Positions 1 through 8,381 of a stretch of DNA of 64,000 nucleotides are shown piece after piece (position 1 is the stretch's first letter; each line of letters starts with the position of its first letter). The stretch is from positions 434,001 to 498,000 of the forward strand of contig JADJAK010000001.1 of the NCBI GenBank assembly GCA_016704275.1, in the 5' to 3' direction. The translations under genes and the position numbers were made by a program. The notes beneath the pieces were generated by a model. That model searched no databases and was not told where the DNA came from. It worked only from the letters and a program-made list of their open reading frames with translations. Source of the stretch: Gemmatimonadota bacterium. GTDB lineage: Bacteria > Gemmatimonadota > Gemmatimonadetes > Gemmatimonadales > GWC2-71-9.

Positions 1-355
1 TCGGCCATCCCTCGACCGGCTGTGATTGAAACGAGATCGGCAGCTCGCGCAGCCGCAGGGCGACGGTCGCAATCTCCGCCCGACGGTGGTCGAGGAGTGC
101 GTCGCCGGCGAGCTCGTCGAGCGTCGCCTTGGCCGAGAGCGCCAGCGCCCGTTCTGCGATGCGGGTGGCGCTCATTTCGGTGCTGAGCACGGCCACCGTG
201 TGACCAGCCGTCGCGGCTCGCACGGCGATTCCCAAGGCCAGCGCGCTGCAGCCGCTGCCGGAGTCGCCACCCAGGACGACGAGGTCCTCGCGTCGCACGC
301 CGCCACCAAGGAGTTGGTCGAGGGCGGGGAAGCCGGTCGGAATACGGCGGCTCAT
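1..355 (-). CDS. DnaB/RadA-like RecA-fold ATPase, partial, degenerate Walker A
   Basis: This gene begins at 355 and runs off the left edge, leaving about 118 residues. The N-terminus (IPTGFPALDQLLGGG, then GDSGSG, then STEMSATRIAERAL) follows the C-terminal ATPase domain of DnaB helicases: the TGF-x2-LD start, the P-loop strand and the LEMS-like segment. There is no room for a DnaB N-terminal domain. The P-loop reads GDSGSGCSA where DnaB has a G-x4-GK-T/S motif, so the Walker A lysine is absent. Its ATG overlaps the stop of the upstream GT4 (ATGA), placing it last of the visible genes in a glycosyltransferase operon. Replication is an unlikely job; an ATPase serving another process, or an inactive paralogue, is more likely. 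The product name is a family-level inference. Confidence 0.6.
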   Translation of the reverse strand, partial: MSRRIPTGFPALDQLLGGGVRREDLVVLGGDSGSGCSALALGIAVRAATAGHTVAVLSTEMSATRIAERALALSAKATLDELAGDALLDHRRAEIATVALRLRELPISFQSQPVEGWP

Positions 356-1518
356 CGGCCAGCCACTTCGTGGAGGATGGCGCGCAGTCGCGCGAAGTGG
401 TGCTCGGCGTCGTGATTCCTCACGATGATCTCGCGGGCCCGGCCGCCCAATTCCGCACGGGCCTCGGGAGAGAGCGCCAGGAATCGTTCGATTCCCTCGA
501 CCAGGGCGGGAACGGAATCGGTCGCGCTCACCCGGATCCCGTTGACGCCGTCCTCGATCACGTTGGGGACCAGCCCGACCGGCGTGGCGATGACCGGGGT
601 GCCACACGCCATCGCCTCGAGCATGGTGTAGGGTCCACCCTCGAAGCGGCTGGCGACGAGGAGGACGTCGAAGGACGCATACAGGGCGGGGAGGTCAGCC
701 GGCGCGACCAGCTCGATCAGCGTGAGCCAGGGGGTGGTGCCCACGGAGTCTGCCAGCGCGGCGATTGTGGGGCGATTTGGCGGTGCAACCGGCATCACGA
801 GCTCCAGCTTGGCTTGGAGCGCTGCGGGCAGTGCGCCGATGGCGGCGAACGCCAAGTCGAGGCCTTTCATCGGGACGTCGGCTCGACCGACGAGCCCGAT
901 GCGGCAGGCGCCCGATCGTCTCGGCAGGAGCGGTGCCGTCCGGCTGAAGCGCGTGAGGTCCACCCCGAGTGGCACGATTTCGTCGACTCTGCCGCCGTAG
1001 AACCGCCGCTGCTTCTCCCGGGTCGATTCGCTGTTCGTGACGACCCGGGCGGCGAGGCGATGCTGCCCCCGGAGGAGCATTCGGGCACCGCCGTCGTGCG
1101 CCCAGCGGGGCGGCCCCCAGCGGCGCCATCGCGGAGCGTACGGGTCTGGTGGTGCGTCGTGTTCGAAGATCACGAGCGGGGCAGCGACTGCACAGCCGAG
1201 TACCCCGAGCAGGGTGGCCTCGTGCGGGTTCCCCTTGCTCAAATAGGTCGCATCCGGTTGGGTGTGGCGAACCGCCCAGCCGACGCGTCGACTGCGCGCG
1301 ATGGTGGTTCCCCCACCCACGCGGGGCAGCACACGAACTGCGGGGTGGCTCGGGAGATGGCACTCGTCACGACCAAGACCGCGTTCGCTGGCAGCGAAGA
1401 CGAACTGGACCTCGTCGCCCCGATTGGCCAGGTAATCGGCCAAGGCTGCCGAGTGGACGCCGGCGCCGCCAAAGGGGTTCGCTGAGGCGATCGTCACCCG
1501 CAATGGATGGCGGCTCAT
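352..1518 (-). CDS. Glycosyltransferase family 4
   Basis: A 388-residue GT-B protein that would transfer a sugar from a nucleotide donor to a growing surface glycan on the cytoplasmic side. The N-terminus has the FGGAGVHSAALADYL loop typical of GT4 acceptor domains. The C-terminal half has the donor-site region GLVGRADVPMKGLD and the E-x7-E motif (SRFEGGPYTMLEAMACGTPV), followed by a C-terminal helix ending near HDAEHHFARL. Length is normal for the family. Both ends overlap neighbours by ATGA junctions (352-355 and 1515-1518), indicating translational coupling in a four-gene minus-strand operon. The sugar specificity cannot be read from the sequence. Confidence 0.85.
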   Translation of the reverse strand: MSRHPLRVTIASANPFGGAGVHSAALADYLANRGDEVQFVFAASERGLGRDECHLPSHPAVRVLPRVGGGTTIARSRRVGWAVRHTQPDATYLSKGNPHEATLLGVLGCAVAAPLVIFEHDAPPDPYAPRWRRWGPPRWAHDGGARMLLRGQHRLAARVVTNSESTREKQRRFYGGRVDEIVPLGVDLTRFSRTAPLLPRRSGACRIGLVGRADVPMKGLDLAFAAIGALPAALQAKLELVMPVAPPNRPTIAALADSVGTTPWLTLIELVAPADLPALYASFDVLLVASRFEGGPYTMLEAMACGTPVIATPVGLVPNVIEDGVNGIRVSATDSVPALVEGIERFLALSPEARAELGGRAREIIVRNHDAEHHFARLRAILHEVAGR

Positions 1519-1907
1519 GGAATCCCGGCGCCGAGTCGCGCCGGTTGCAGCTGGGAGAGCGCCAGTGCCACCGCCTCGGCCGCCTCGGTCCCCAGCGCGT
1601 CACGTGCAGGGGCAACCAATTGGGCCAGGGCGACCCGTGCGGCCGCCGGGGTGGCGTCCTCCAAGTGGCCCAGCGCGGCGGCAAGTCCGCGGGCCAGCGG
1701 CCTGGGAACGGTCAATGGTGCCAAGCGTTGCGCCAGGAGGACGACCCGCCGGCGGGCCCCCTTGTCGGGCATCGTCGCGCTGTGGCCGAGGTCCAGCGCC
1801 ACCCTGGCGGTGAGCCAGAGCGCGAACGCTCCCTCCCGTTTTGGCCCGCGCTCGAGGCGTTGCTGCAGCTCGAGAAGGGCCAGCAGTGACGGCGTCCAGT
1901 CGCTCAC
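1515..1907 (-). CDS. Small alpha-helical protein of unknown function
   Basis: A 130-residue alanine- and leucine-rich protein with no signal peptide, no membrane segment and no motif I recognise. It looks helical throughout (LLALLELQQRLERGP, then RRRVVLLAQRLAPL). I accept it as a gene because it is fitted between the GT9 gene (overlap 1904-1907) and the GT4 gene (overlap 1515-1518) with four-base overlaps on both sides, which a spurious ORF would rarely do. Its position suggests an accessory role in the same lipopolysaccharide-type pathway, but that is context only. Confidence 0.6.
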   Translation of the reverse strand: MSDWTPSLLALLELQQRLERGPKREGAFALWLTARVALDLGHSATMPDKGARRRVVLLAQRLAPLTVPRPLARGLAAALGHLEDATPAAARVALAQLVAPARDALGTEAAEAVALALSQLQPARLGAGIP

Positions 1908-2911
1908 TTGGGGAGCGCCACCAACGCCCGCTCCACCACCTCGGGCTGGATGTCGACCAGGCAGCGATGGTGGCCGAGCGGGCAGACCGGCCCGCCATGC
2001 GGGGTACAGGGTCGGCAGGGGAGGTCGCGCTGAAGCACCGTCGCCCGAGCGCGATACGGGAAGAAGCCGAAGGCTTCGACGCCGGGGCCGTAGAGGGCCA
2101 CCACCGGAGTGCCGACCGCCGTCGCGAGATGGGTCACGCCGGTATCTCCCCCGACCATCGCTCGGGCCTGCTTGAGCAGCGCGGCCGTGCCGGAGAGGGA
2201 AAATCGGCCCGCCGCACTCACCGCCCCGGGGCCGCCAGCCTCGGCGATCGCGGCGGCCGCCTCGCGATCACCCGGACCACCCAGCACCACCAGGTCACAC
2301 GTGGCCCGCAGCCGCCGCGCGAGTGCCTCCCAGTGCTCGACGGGCCACCGCTTCGTGGCGTGCGCCGCGCCAGGGGCGAGCGCGATCATGGTGCGCGCCC
2401 CTCCCACGCCGTTTTCGGTCAGGAATTCCGCGGCTTCCCGCTGGGCCTCCGCCGTGACGAAGAACTCGGCCGGCCCCCCATCCGGGACCACATCGAGCCC
2501 GACCGCTGCCTCGAAGTAGCGCTCCGCCACCGGGCCGAGCAGGCCGCCACGGGCCCCGCCGCTGCGAATCAGCAGGGTCCGGCGCACCCGATGCTTCGAA
2601 TAGCCGCTCCAGCGGCCGCCCACCAGCTGCCGCAAGGCCAGTGTGCGCAGCGAGCCATGCAGGTCGAGCCGGTGGGTCCACTCCGTCCGGCGCAGGGTCG
2701 CAGCCAGGGCGCCAAGGGGGGAACCGCGCTTCCAGGTGATCACCTCGTTGAGCCGCGGATTGTGGCGCACCGTCTCCGCCATGTCCTCGCGGACCACCAT
2801 GCTGATGCGAGCGGTCGGATGTCGGGTTCGCAACGCCCGAATCAGCGGGGTCGTCAGGAGCAGGTCGCCGATCGACGAGAAGCGCACCAGGAGGATCCGG
2901 GGGGCAGGCAT
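1904..2911 (-). CDS. Glycosyltransferase family 9 (heptosyltransferase-like)
   Basis: A 335-residue protein matching the ADP-heptose:LPS heptosyltransferase (WaaC/WaaF) family, which adds sugars to the lipopolysaccharide core in the cytoplasm. Visible signatures are the N-terminal ILLVRFSSIGDLLLTTP nucleotide-fold start, the middle LAPGAAHATKRWPVEHW segment that binds the donor, and the C-terminal GGDTGVTHLATAVGTPVVALYGP motif. CRPCTPHGGPVCPLGHHRC near the end resembles the cysteine-containing tail seen in many GT9 proteins. It is first in the minus-strand operon. Its 5-prime end is part of a 152-bp tandem duplication shared with the divergent REC-PglZ gene, and a second start-region copy lies at 3063. 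Confidence 0.88.
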   Translation of the reverse strand: MPAPRILLVRFSSIGDLLLTTPLIRALRTRHPTARISMVVREDMAETVRHNPRLNEVITWKRGSPLGALAATLRRTEWTHRLDLHGSLRTLALRQLVGGRWSGYSKHRVRRTLLIRSGGARGGLLGPVAERYFEAAVGLDVVPDGGPAEFFVTAEAQREAAEFLTENGVGGARTMIALAPGAAHATKRWPVEHWEALARRLRATCDLVVLGGPGDREAAAAIAEAGGPGAVSAAGRFSLSGTAALLKQARAMVGGDTGVTHLATAVGTPVVALYGPGVEAFGFFPYRARATVLQRDLPCRPCTPHGGPVCPLGHHRCLVDIQPEVVERALVALPK

Positions 2912-3113
2912 GGGGGAATGGTAATTGCTATTTCCGTGCCTCGACCGCGTACCATCCCTCGCGCGGCCGGTTGCCGGGTTCGCAGCGCCCGGATCAGCGG
3001 GGTCGTCAGCAGCAGGTCGCCGATCGACGAGAGGCGCATCTGGAGGATCCGGGGGGCAGGCATCGAGGAATGGTAATAGTTTTCACCATGCCTCGACCCC
3101 GCACCATCCTTTG
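2820..3113. repeat. 152-bp tandem duplication across a divergent promoter
   Basis: Two adjacent copies, roughly 2820-2961 and 2972-3113, are offset by 152 bases and differ at a minority of positions. Each contains the start region of the GT9 gene (minus strand), the spacer, and the start region of the REC-PglZ gene (plus strand). In the left copy the GT9 start is live and the REC-PglZ start is vestigial (GTG, then CCTCGACCGCG). In the right copy the REC-PglZ start at 3088 is live and the GT9 start (ATG at 3063) is a leftover. Confidence 0.85.
2854..3063 (-). pseudogene. Vestigial 5-prime fragment of the GT9 gene
   Basis: Reading leftwards from an ATG at 3063 the frame gives MPAPRILQMRLSSIGDLLLT and continues to RALRTRQPA, nearly the same as the first 33 residues of the live GT9 protein. 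It then runs into the left duplication copy in another frame and ends at 2854 (69 residues). It lacks all catalytic regions. It is best read as the relic of a tandem duplication, although the open frame and ATG mean a short peptide could still be made. Confidence 0.6.
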
Positions 3114-4653
3114 GATTGACGACGAGATCGAGACGCTCGACTCGCAGGTGTTGTTCCTCGAACAACAGGGCTTCACCGTCGAGCGGGCCGCCAATGGCGA
3201 CGATGCGCTCGCGCTGCTTCGTCGGCAGCCCTACGGCGTGATTCTGCTCGACGAGCAGATGCCGGGGCTCCGCGGACTCGAGCTGGTGCCGTTGCTCCGG
3301 GCCATCGACGGCTCGATTCCGGTGGTGATGGTCACCAAGTCGGAGGAACCGGAAACGTTGCGCGATGCGATCGGTGCCGAGATCGCCGACTACCTCATCA
3401 AGCCGGTCTCGCCGCGTCAGGTGTTGTCGGTGATCACGCGCCTGCTCGAGGGAGATCGCATTCGGCAGCAGCGATTGTCCCGCGACTTCGTGACGCGCTT
3501 TCGCGAGCTCGAGGGTCGCCGCGGTGAGCATCTGGCCTGGCGGGAGTGGGTCGAGTTCGTCGCCGAACTCGCCGAGTGGGAGGTCAAGCTCGGGCAGGCG
3601 GATGAGCCGGGGCTGCAGGAGGCGCTGCGCAATCTGCAGGAGAGCGTGCGGATGGACTTCGCGCGGTTCATCGAGGCCAACTATCCGGGGTGGCTCGCCA
3701 AGCGCGGGACCGACCGGCCACCGCTGTCGGTCGACGTCGTCTCCGAGTTCCTCCGCCCGACGTTCGAGGTGCACGGGCGGGTGATGCTGGTGGTGGTCGA
3801 CTGCCTCCGCCTCGATCAGTGGGCGATGATCCGCCCCATCGTCGAGCGGTACTTCGACGTCGAGGTCGATCACTATTTCTCGATCGTTCCGACGGCCACG
3901 CCCTACAGTCGCAACGCGATCTTCTCGGGACTCTATCCCTCGGAGTTCTTCGCGCGCCATCCGGCCTGGTGGGACGAGCGCGAGGAGACGTCGCTCAACG
4001 CCCACGAGTCGGAGCTGCTGGTCGAGCAGTTGCGCGAGCTGATGGGCCGCGACGTGCCGGTGCACTACGAGAAGATCTTTTCGACGCCCGACGGCGAGGC
4101 GATGCTGCGCCGCCTCTCGGGGCACCTCGCGCGCGATGGCGTCACGGCGCTGGTCTTCAACTTCATCGATCAGCTGACACACGGCCGCACCGAGAACGAG
4201 GCGCTGTTCGAGGTGGCACGCGACACCACCGCGCTCCGCGCCCTGACCCGCACCTGGTTCGAGCGCTCGCCGCTCGTCGAGGCGCTGAAGGAAGCGGAAC
4301 GCCGCGGGGTGCCGGTGATCCTGACGACCGACCACGGTTCCATCCACTGCCACACCCCGGCCACCGTCTTCGCCCGGCGCGACGCCTCGGCGAACCTCCG
4401 CTTCAAGTTCGGCGAGGACATTCGCGTGGAAGATCCGTCGGCCGCCATTCTGGTCGAGGACCTCGCGGCGTGGGGGATTCCCGAGCGCCAGATCGGGGCG
4501 CGCCTGCTGCTTGCTACCGGCGACCGCTTCTTCGTCTATCCCACCAAGCTCCGTGAGTATCAGGCGCGCTATCGCGGCGCGTTCCTCCATGGCGGCGTCT
4601 CCCCCGAGGAAGTGATTCTCCCGGTGGCGTTGCTGTTGCCGAGGCGCACCTGA
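3088..4653 (+). CDS. Response regulator fused to PglZ/alkaline-phosphatase domain (PorX-type)
   Basis: A 521-residue two-domain cytoplasmic protein. Residues 1-125 are a REC domain with an intact acidic pair (WIDDE), a phospho-acceptor aspartate (ILLDEQMPG) and a conserved lysine (LIKPVSP). A helical linker follows. From about residue 230 there is a PglZ domain of the alkaline phosphatase superfamily: VVVDCLRLDQW, the nucleophile region TATPYSRNAIFSG, and the metal-binding TTDHGSIHC. This is the architecture of Bacteroidota PorX, an oligonucleotide phosphodiesterase and signalling protein of the type IX secretion system; the same architecture occurs in other phyla. No type IX genes are in this window. 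It is followed 11 bases later by an MsbA-like exporter. The start lies in the right copy of the promoter duplication; a poorly spaced GAGGA at 3065 is the only Shine-Dalgarno candidate. Confidence 0.85.
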   Translation: MPRPRTILWIDDEIETLDSQVLFLEQQGFTVERAANGDDALALLRRQPYGVILLDEQMPGLRGLELVPLLRAIDGSIPVVMVTKSEEPETLRDAIGAEIADYLIKPVSPRQVLSVITRLLEGDRIRQQRLSRDFVTRFRELEGRRGEHLAWREWVEFVAELAEWEVKLGQADEPGLQEALRNLQESVRMDFARFIEANYPGWLAKRGTDRPPLSVDVVSEFLRPTFEVHGRVMLVVVDCLRLDQWAMIRPIVERYFDVEVDHYFSIVPTATPYSRNAIFSGLYPSEFFARHPAWWDEREETSLNAHESELLVEQLRELMGRDVPVHYEKIFSTPDGEAMLRRLSGHLARDGVTALVFNFIDQLTHGRTENEALFEVARDTTALRALTRTWFERSPLVEALKEAERRGVPVILTTDHGSIHCHTPATVFARRDASANLRFKFGEDIRVEDPSAAILVEDLAAWGIPERQIGARLLLATGDRFFVYPTKLREYQARYRGAFLHGGVSPEEVILPVALLLPRRT

Positions 4654-4664
4654 GCCGTCCGCGC

Positions 4665-6476
4665 GTGCGGGCCCGCCTCTTCGGGCTGCTCCGGCCGTTC
4701 CGGGGAACGCTCGCCGTGGGGTTCGGCGCGGCACTCTTCGGCGGCGTCTTCGATGCCATCGCGCTCGTCACCCTGCAGCCGCTCTTCGGAGCGCTCTTCC
4801 CGAGCGGCAGCGACGCTCTCCCGGTCGGCACCGCGCAGCTCCAGGTCTGGCTCACGCGCGTGCTCGCCCCCGTGGTCGACGGTCAGGCGGCGTCGGTGGT
4901 CGTGCAGCGGCTGGTCGTGATCTTCATCGGCGCGCTCGTCCTCAAGAACTTCTGCAACTACGTCTCGGCGTACCTCTCGGTGAAGGTGCAGGAAGGGATG
5001 GTGCGCGATCTGCGCGCGCGGCTCTTTGCACACCTCCTGCGCCTCGACCTCGGCGTCTTCCAGCGGACGCGCGGCGGGCAGCTCACCACCGGGCTGATCA
5101 ACGACGCCGATCAGGTGAAGATGCTGGTCGTCGCCGTCCTCGCCGCGTTCTTCCAGAACCTCGTCAACATCGTCGCCATGCTCGTCTTGATGCTCGGCAC
5201 CTCCGTGCGCCTGACGGCGATGGTGCTGGTCCTCGCGCCGATTCTGGTGATCGGAGTGCAGCTGCTGCTCGGCTCGCTCAAGCGGCACGCCCGCACCTTC
5301 GCGCATGAGCGGGGTGAACTCACCGCCACCATCAGCGAGCGGCTCGGCGCCATGAAGCTGATCCGCGCCTTCGCGGCGGAGTCGAGCGAGGCCGAGCTGT
5401 TTGCGCGGCAGGCGGACCGCTACCGGAAGGGTGCCATCCGCACCCAGCGGTTTGCGCTGCTCACCTCGCCGGTCAGCGAAGTCTTCGGCGGAGCCGTGGT
5501 GTTGTTGATCCTGTGGGCGGCGTCGAACCCGGCGATCTCCGGCGTCGAGCTCGCCGCGAAGGACGTGGTCCTCTTCCTCGGCGCGGCACTCCGGGTCCTC
5601 TCGCCGATCAAGGCGATCACCAACGTCCCCACGCAACTCGCCACCGCCGAGGCGAGCGGCGAGCGCGTCTTCGCGATCCTCGACCTCCCGGCCACCGAGC
5701 AGGATCCACCGGAGGCGGTCCCCGCCAGCTTCACCACCGATCTGGTCTTCGATGCCGTGACCTTCGGCTACGATCCCGCGCAGCCGGTGCTGCGGGACGT
5801 CTCGCTCCGCGTGGGGAAGGGCGAGGTGGTGGCGCTGGTGGGGCCGAGCGGGGCGGGGAAGACCACCTTGCTCGAACTGGTGCCGCGCTTCCATGATCCC
5901 CAGCAGGGTGAACTGCGGCTCGACGGCGTGCCCGTGCCCCGGTTGCAGCGCGCTTCGTTGCGGTCATTGATCGCCGTGGTGAGCCAGGATACCGTGCTGC
6001 TGCACGACACCGTCCGCGCCAACATTGCGTACGGCCAGCCCGGGGCGACGGACGAGGACGTCGAGGCGGCGGCGCGCGCGGCGAACGCCCACGAGTTCAT
6101 TGCGGGGCTGCCCGACCGATACCAGACGGTGCTGGGCGAGCGCGGGACGCGACTCTCCGGCGGGCAGCGGCAGCGGATCGCGATCGCGCGGGCGCTGCTT
6201 CGCGATGCCCCGATCCTGATCCTCGATGAAGCCACCTCGGCGCTCGACACCGAATCCGAGCGGCTGGTGCAGGAGGCGATCGAGCGGTTGATGGGAGGGC
6301 GCACGGTGCTGGTCATTGCGCATCGCCTGGCGACTGTGCGCGGTGCCGACCGGATCGTCGTCCTCGATGGCGGTCGGGTGGTCGAATCGGGAACCCACGC
6401 CGAGCTCTTTGCGCAGTCCGGGCTCTATCGCCGGTTGCATGACCTCCAGTTCTCTGTGGCCGAGGTGACATCGTGA
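4665..6476 (+). CDS. ABC exporter, fused permease and ATPase (MsbA-like)
   Basis: A 603-residue half-transporter expected to dimerise in the inner membrane and flip a lipid-linked glycan or lipid A-like substrate. The first 310 residues hold about six membrane segments with the usual coupling region (LTTGLINDADQVKMLV). The ATPase domain shows Walker A (GPSGAGKTT, about residue 391), signature LSGGQRQR (about 496), Walker B ILILDEATSALD and the switch histidine in VIAHRLATV. Start is GTG 4665, 11 bases after the REC-PglZ gene. Its stop overlaps the GTG of the next glycosyltransferase (GTGA at 6473), so it belongs with the glycan genes. Confidence 0.9.
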   Translation: MRARLFGLLRPFRGTLAVGFGAALFGGVFDAIALVTLQPLFGALFPSGSDALPVGTAQLQVWLTRVLAPVVDGQAASVVVQRLVVIFIGALVLKNFCNYVSAYLSVKVQEGMVRDLRARLFAHLLRLDLGVFQRTRGGQLTTGLINDADQVKMLVVAVLAAFFQNLVNIVAMLVLMLGTSVRLTAMVLVLAPILVIGVQLLLGSLKRHARTFAHERGELTATISERLGAMKLIRAFAAESSEAELFARQADRYRKGAIRTQRFALLTSPVSEVFGGAVVLLILWAASNPAISGVELAAKDVVLFLGAALRVLSPIKAITNVPTQLATAEASGERVFAILDLPATEQDPPEAVPASFTTDLVFDAVTFGYDPAQPVLRDVSLRVGKGEVVALVGPSGAGKTTLLELVPRFHDPQQGELRLDGVPVPRLQRASLRSLIAVVSQDTVLLHDTVRANIAYGQPGATDEDVEAAARAANAHEFIAGLPDRYQTVLGERGTRLSGGQRQRIAIARALLRDAPILILDEATSALDTESERLVQEAIERLMGGRTVLVIAHRLATVRGADRIVVLDGGRVVESGTHAELFAQSGLYRRLHDLQFSVAEVTS

Positions 6477-7459
6477 GCAACGAGCGCAGCGTCCTGCTGC
6501 TCGCCGATTTCGATGACGGTCCCAATGCCCACGCGGCCCAGCGCCGTCGTGCGCTCGAGCGGCTCGGGTTGCGCGTCACCACATTCGATCTCTCGGCCAA
6601 GCCGTCGATCTTCGAGCGGATGCGGGTGGGCGACCTGCCGCGCCGGCTCGAACGGGCGCTCGACGACTCGGCCCCCGATCTGGTGCTCACCTTTGGCTCG
6701 CCGCTCCTGGACGAGCCGTTGGTCGATCGCCTCCGCGGTCGGAGCCGTGCCCGGTGGGTCACCTGGATGCCGGATGACCTGCGCACCGCGTGGGAAGCCT
6801 CGGTGCTCGCGCGGCCCTACGACCAGATCTACGCCGTCGGCACCGACGTCGCCGCCGAGGTGGCCGATCGCCTTGGCCGCACCGTCGATGTCCTGTCGGT
6901 CGGCGCCGACCCGTCGGTCTACCGCCCGATCCGCACCAAGGACCAGTACCGCGCCAACGTGGTGTTCGCGGGGGCCGCCACGCCGCGGCGCGAACGACTC
7001 CTCGGCGAACTGGTGGAGTTTGGCCTGGCGTTGTGGGGACCGGGCTGGCGGCAGACCTCGCTGCGCGACTATTGCCGCGGCGAGGCCACCAGCACCGGCG
7101 AATACGTGCGGGCCTATGCCGGGGCCACGGTGGCCGTCAACATCCACCACGTGGCGGTCGAGGGTGACCCGCGCGAGGCGGCCTGCAACCAGCGGCTCTT
7201 CGAGTTGGCGGCGATGGGCGCCGCGCAGGTGGTCGACGAACGCGGCGACCTCGCGCGCTCCTTCGAGGCGGGCGAGGAAGTGCTGGCGTTCCGCGACGCC
7301 GCCGAATTGCGCAGTTACGTGCGTGAGCTGATCGAGAATCCGTCCGAAGCAGAACGGCTCGGCCAGGCGGCTCGCGCCCGGCTGCTGCGGGACCACACCT
7401 ACATGCACCGGATGCGCCGACTGCTGCTCGATCAACCCCGCCCGATGCTGGCCGAGTAG
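6473..7459 (+). CDS. CgeB-like glycosyltransferase
   Basis: A 328-residue GT-B protein of the CgeB/Glyco_trans_1-like group. The N-terminal half has VLTFGSPLLDEPLVDRL and RWVTWMPDDLR. The C-terminal half has VVFAGAATPRRERLL, the equivalent of GxxxxRRxxLL in CgeB proteins, then CNQRLFELAAMGAAQVVDE and the closing DHTYMHRMRRLL. It is translationally coupled to the ABC exporter by a GTGA overlap. Its last 28 bases overlap the 3-prime end of the convergent GT4 gene. A second CgeB-like gene with the same tail motif lies at 9233-10279. Confidence 0.8.
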   Translation: MSNERSVLLLADFDDGPNAHAAQRRRALERLGLRVTTFDLSAKPSIFERMRVGDLPRRLERALDDSAPDLVLTFGSPLLDEPLVDRLRGRSRARWVTWMPDDLRTAWEASVLARPYDQIYAVGTDVAAEVADRLGRTVDVLSVGADPSVYRPIRTKDQYRANVVFAGAATPRRERLLGELVEFGLALWGPGWRQTSLRDYCRGEATSTGEYVRAYAGATVAVNIHHVAVEGDPREAACNQRLFELAAMGAAQVVDERGDLARSFEAGEEVLAFRDAAELRSYVRELIENPSEAERLGQAARARLLRDHTYMHRMRRLLLDQPRPMLAE

Positions 7460-8352
7460 ATCGCTTCGTAGCGCGCGGCCATGGTGCGGTAGGTGAAGTG
7501 GTCGAGCACATGTTGGCGAATCGCCGCCGGGTCCAGCGCGTCGAGCGTTGAGCGGAGTGCCGCCAGTTCGTCCACGCTGCTGCCCATCGCGCCGCTCTCG
7601 GGGGAGATGACCTCCGGGAGCGCGCCGCGACGAGTCCCGAGCACCGGCGTTCCACTCACCATCGCCTCGATCGTCGTCAGCCCGAAGGGCTCGTCCCACT
7701 GTGCCGGCACCCAGAGACAGGCCGATTCCGCCAGCAACTGCATCTTCTCCTCCCCCCCGACTTGCCCGACGAAGCGAAGGCCGGGGCGGATGGATGGCCG
7801 CCACCCTCCCGCCACGACCAGCGGCCTGCCCGCCAGGCGCGCGCCGCGCACGGCCCAGTCCCATCCCTTCACGGTGTGGAGACGGCCGAGGAAGAGATCG
7901 CGCGGCAGCTTCGTCGCGCTGAAGCGGTATTCATCGGGATCGAGCCCGTTGTGGACCCACATCTTCAGGCCATGGCGAGCAGCGTGGTCCGCCGAGAGTC
8001 CGATGGTGTTCGGTGTGAAGACCCGCCCTGGCGCGCCATTCCCATGAAAGGTCCAGACGAACGGCACCCCCTCGGGTGGCCGCTTGAGCGGCGAATGGGC
8101 GTGGACGATGTCGGTGCCAGGGGGTAGCAGCGGCGTGAGGTCCGGACCGCCGTCTTGCAGGGCGAGCTTGTTGGGAATCGGGATCACGGTCGCCGACGGC
8201 AGCTTGGTGCCGGGGAGCGCAATCACGGTGACGCGGTGGCCTCGCTCGGCCAACCCGCGCGCAAGCCACACGACCACTCGCTCCGTCCCGCCGTACTCTC
8301 GGACCGGGAGTCGGGCGGGGCAGTAGAGCACGATGTTCATGGTGCTTGCCAT
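7432..8352 (-). CDS. Glycosyltransferase family 4
   Basis: A 306-residue GT4, short for the family. It opens with IVLYCPARLPVREYGGTERVV, the canonical GGTERVV acceptor-domain loop. The donor-binding half has LFLGRLHTVKGWDWAVR and the PFGLTTIEAMVSGTPVLGTRRGALPE motif containing the catalytic E-x7-E. ATG 8352 is preceded by CGGAG; a second in-frame ATG at 8340 (MNIVLY) is also plausible. The gene is divergent from the GT2 at 8382 and convergent with the CgeB-like gene, overlapping it by 28 bases. Substrate unknown. Confidence 0.83.
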   Translation of the reverse strand: MASTMNIVLYCPARLPVREYGGTERVVVWLARGLAERGHRVTVIALPGTKLPSATVIPIPNKLALQDGGPDLTPLLPPGTDIVHAHSPLKRPPEGVPFVWTFHGNGAPGRVFTPNTIGLSADHAARHGLKMWVHNGLDPDEYRFSATKLPRDLFLGRLHTVKGWDWAVRGARLAGRPLVVAGGWRPSIRPGLRFVGQVGGEEKMQLLAESACLWVPAQWDEPFGLTTIEAMVSGTPVLGTRRGALPEVISPESGAMGSSVDELAALRSTLDALDPAAIRQHVLDHFTYRTMAARYEAIYSASIGRG

Positions 8353-8381
8353 ACGACTCCGAAGTGGGGAACTTGGGACCT

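Noticed and set aside
3088..4653. Evidence for a type IX secretion system
   Set aside because: Only the PorX-type protein is present; no PorK, L, M, N, Sov or C-terminal-signal proteins occur in the window.
2854..4734. 626-residue minus-strand ORF opposite the REC-PglZ gene
   Set aside because: Its composition (long Arg/Glu/Asp/His strings) is that of an antisense shadow in high-GC DNA; the plus strand has clear REC and PglZ motifs. Only the short GT9-derived end (2854-3063) has meaning.
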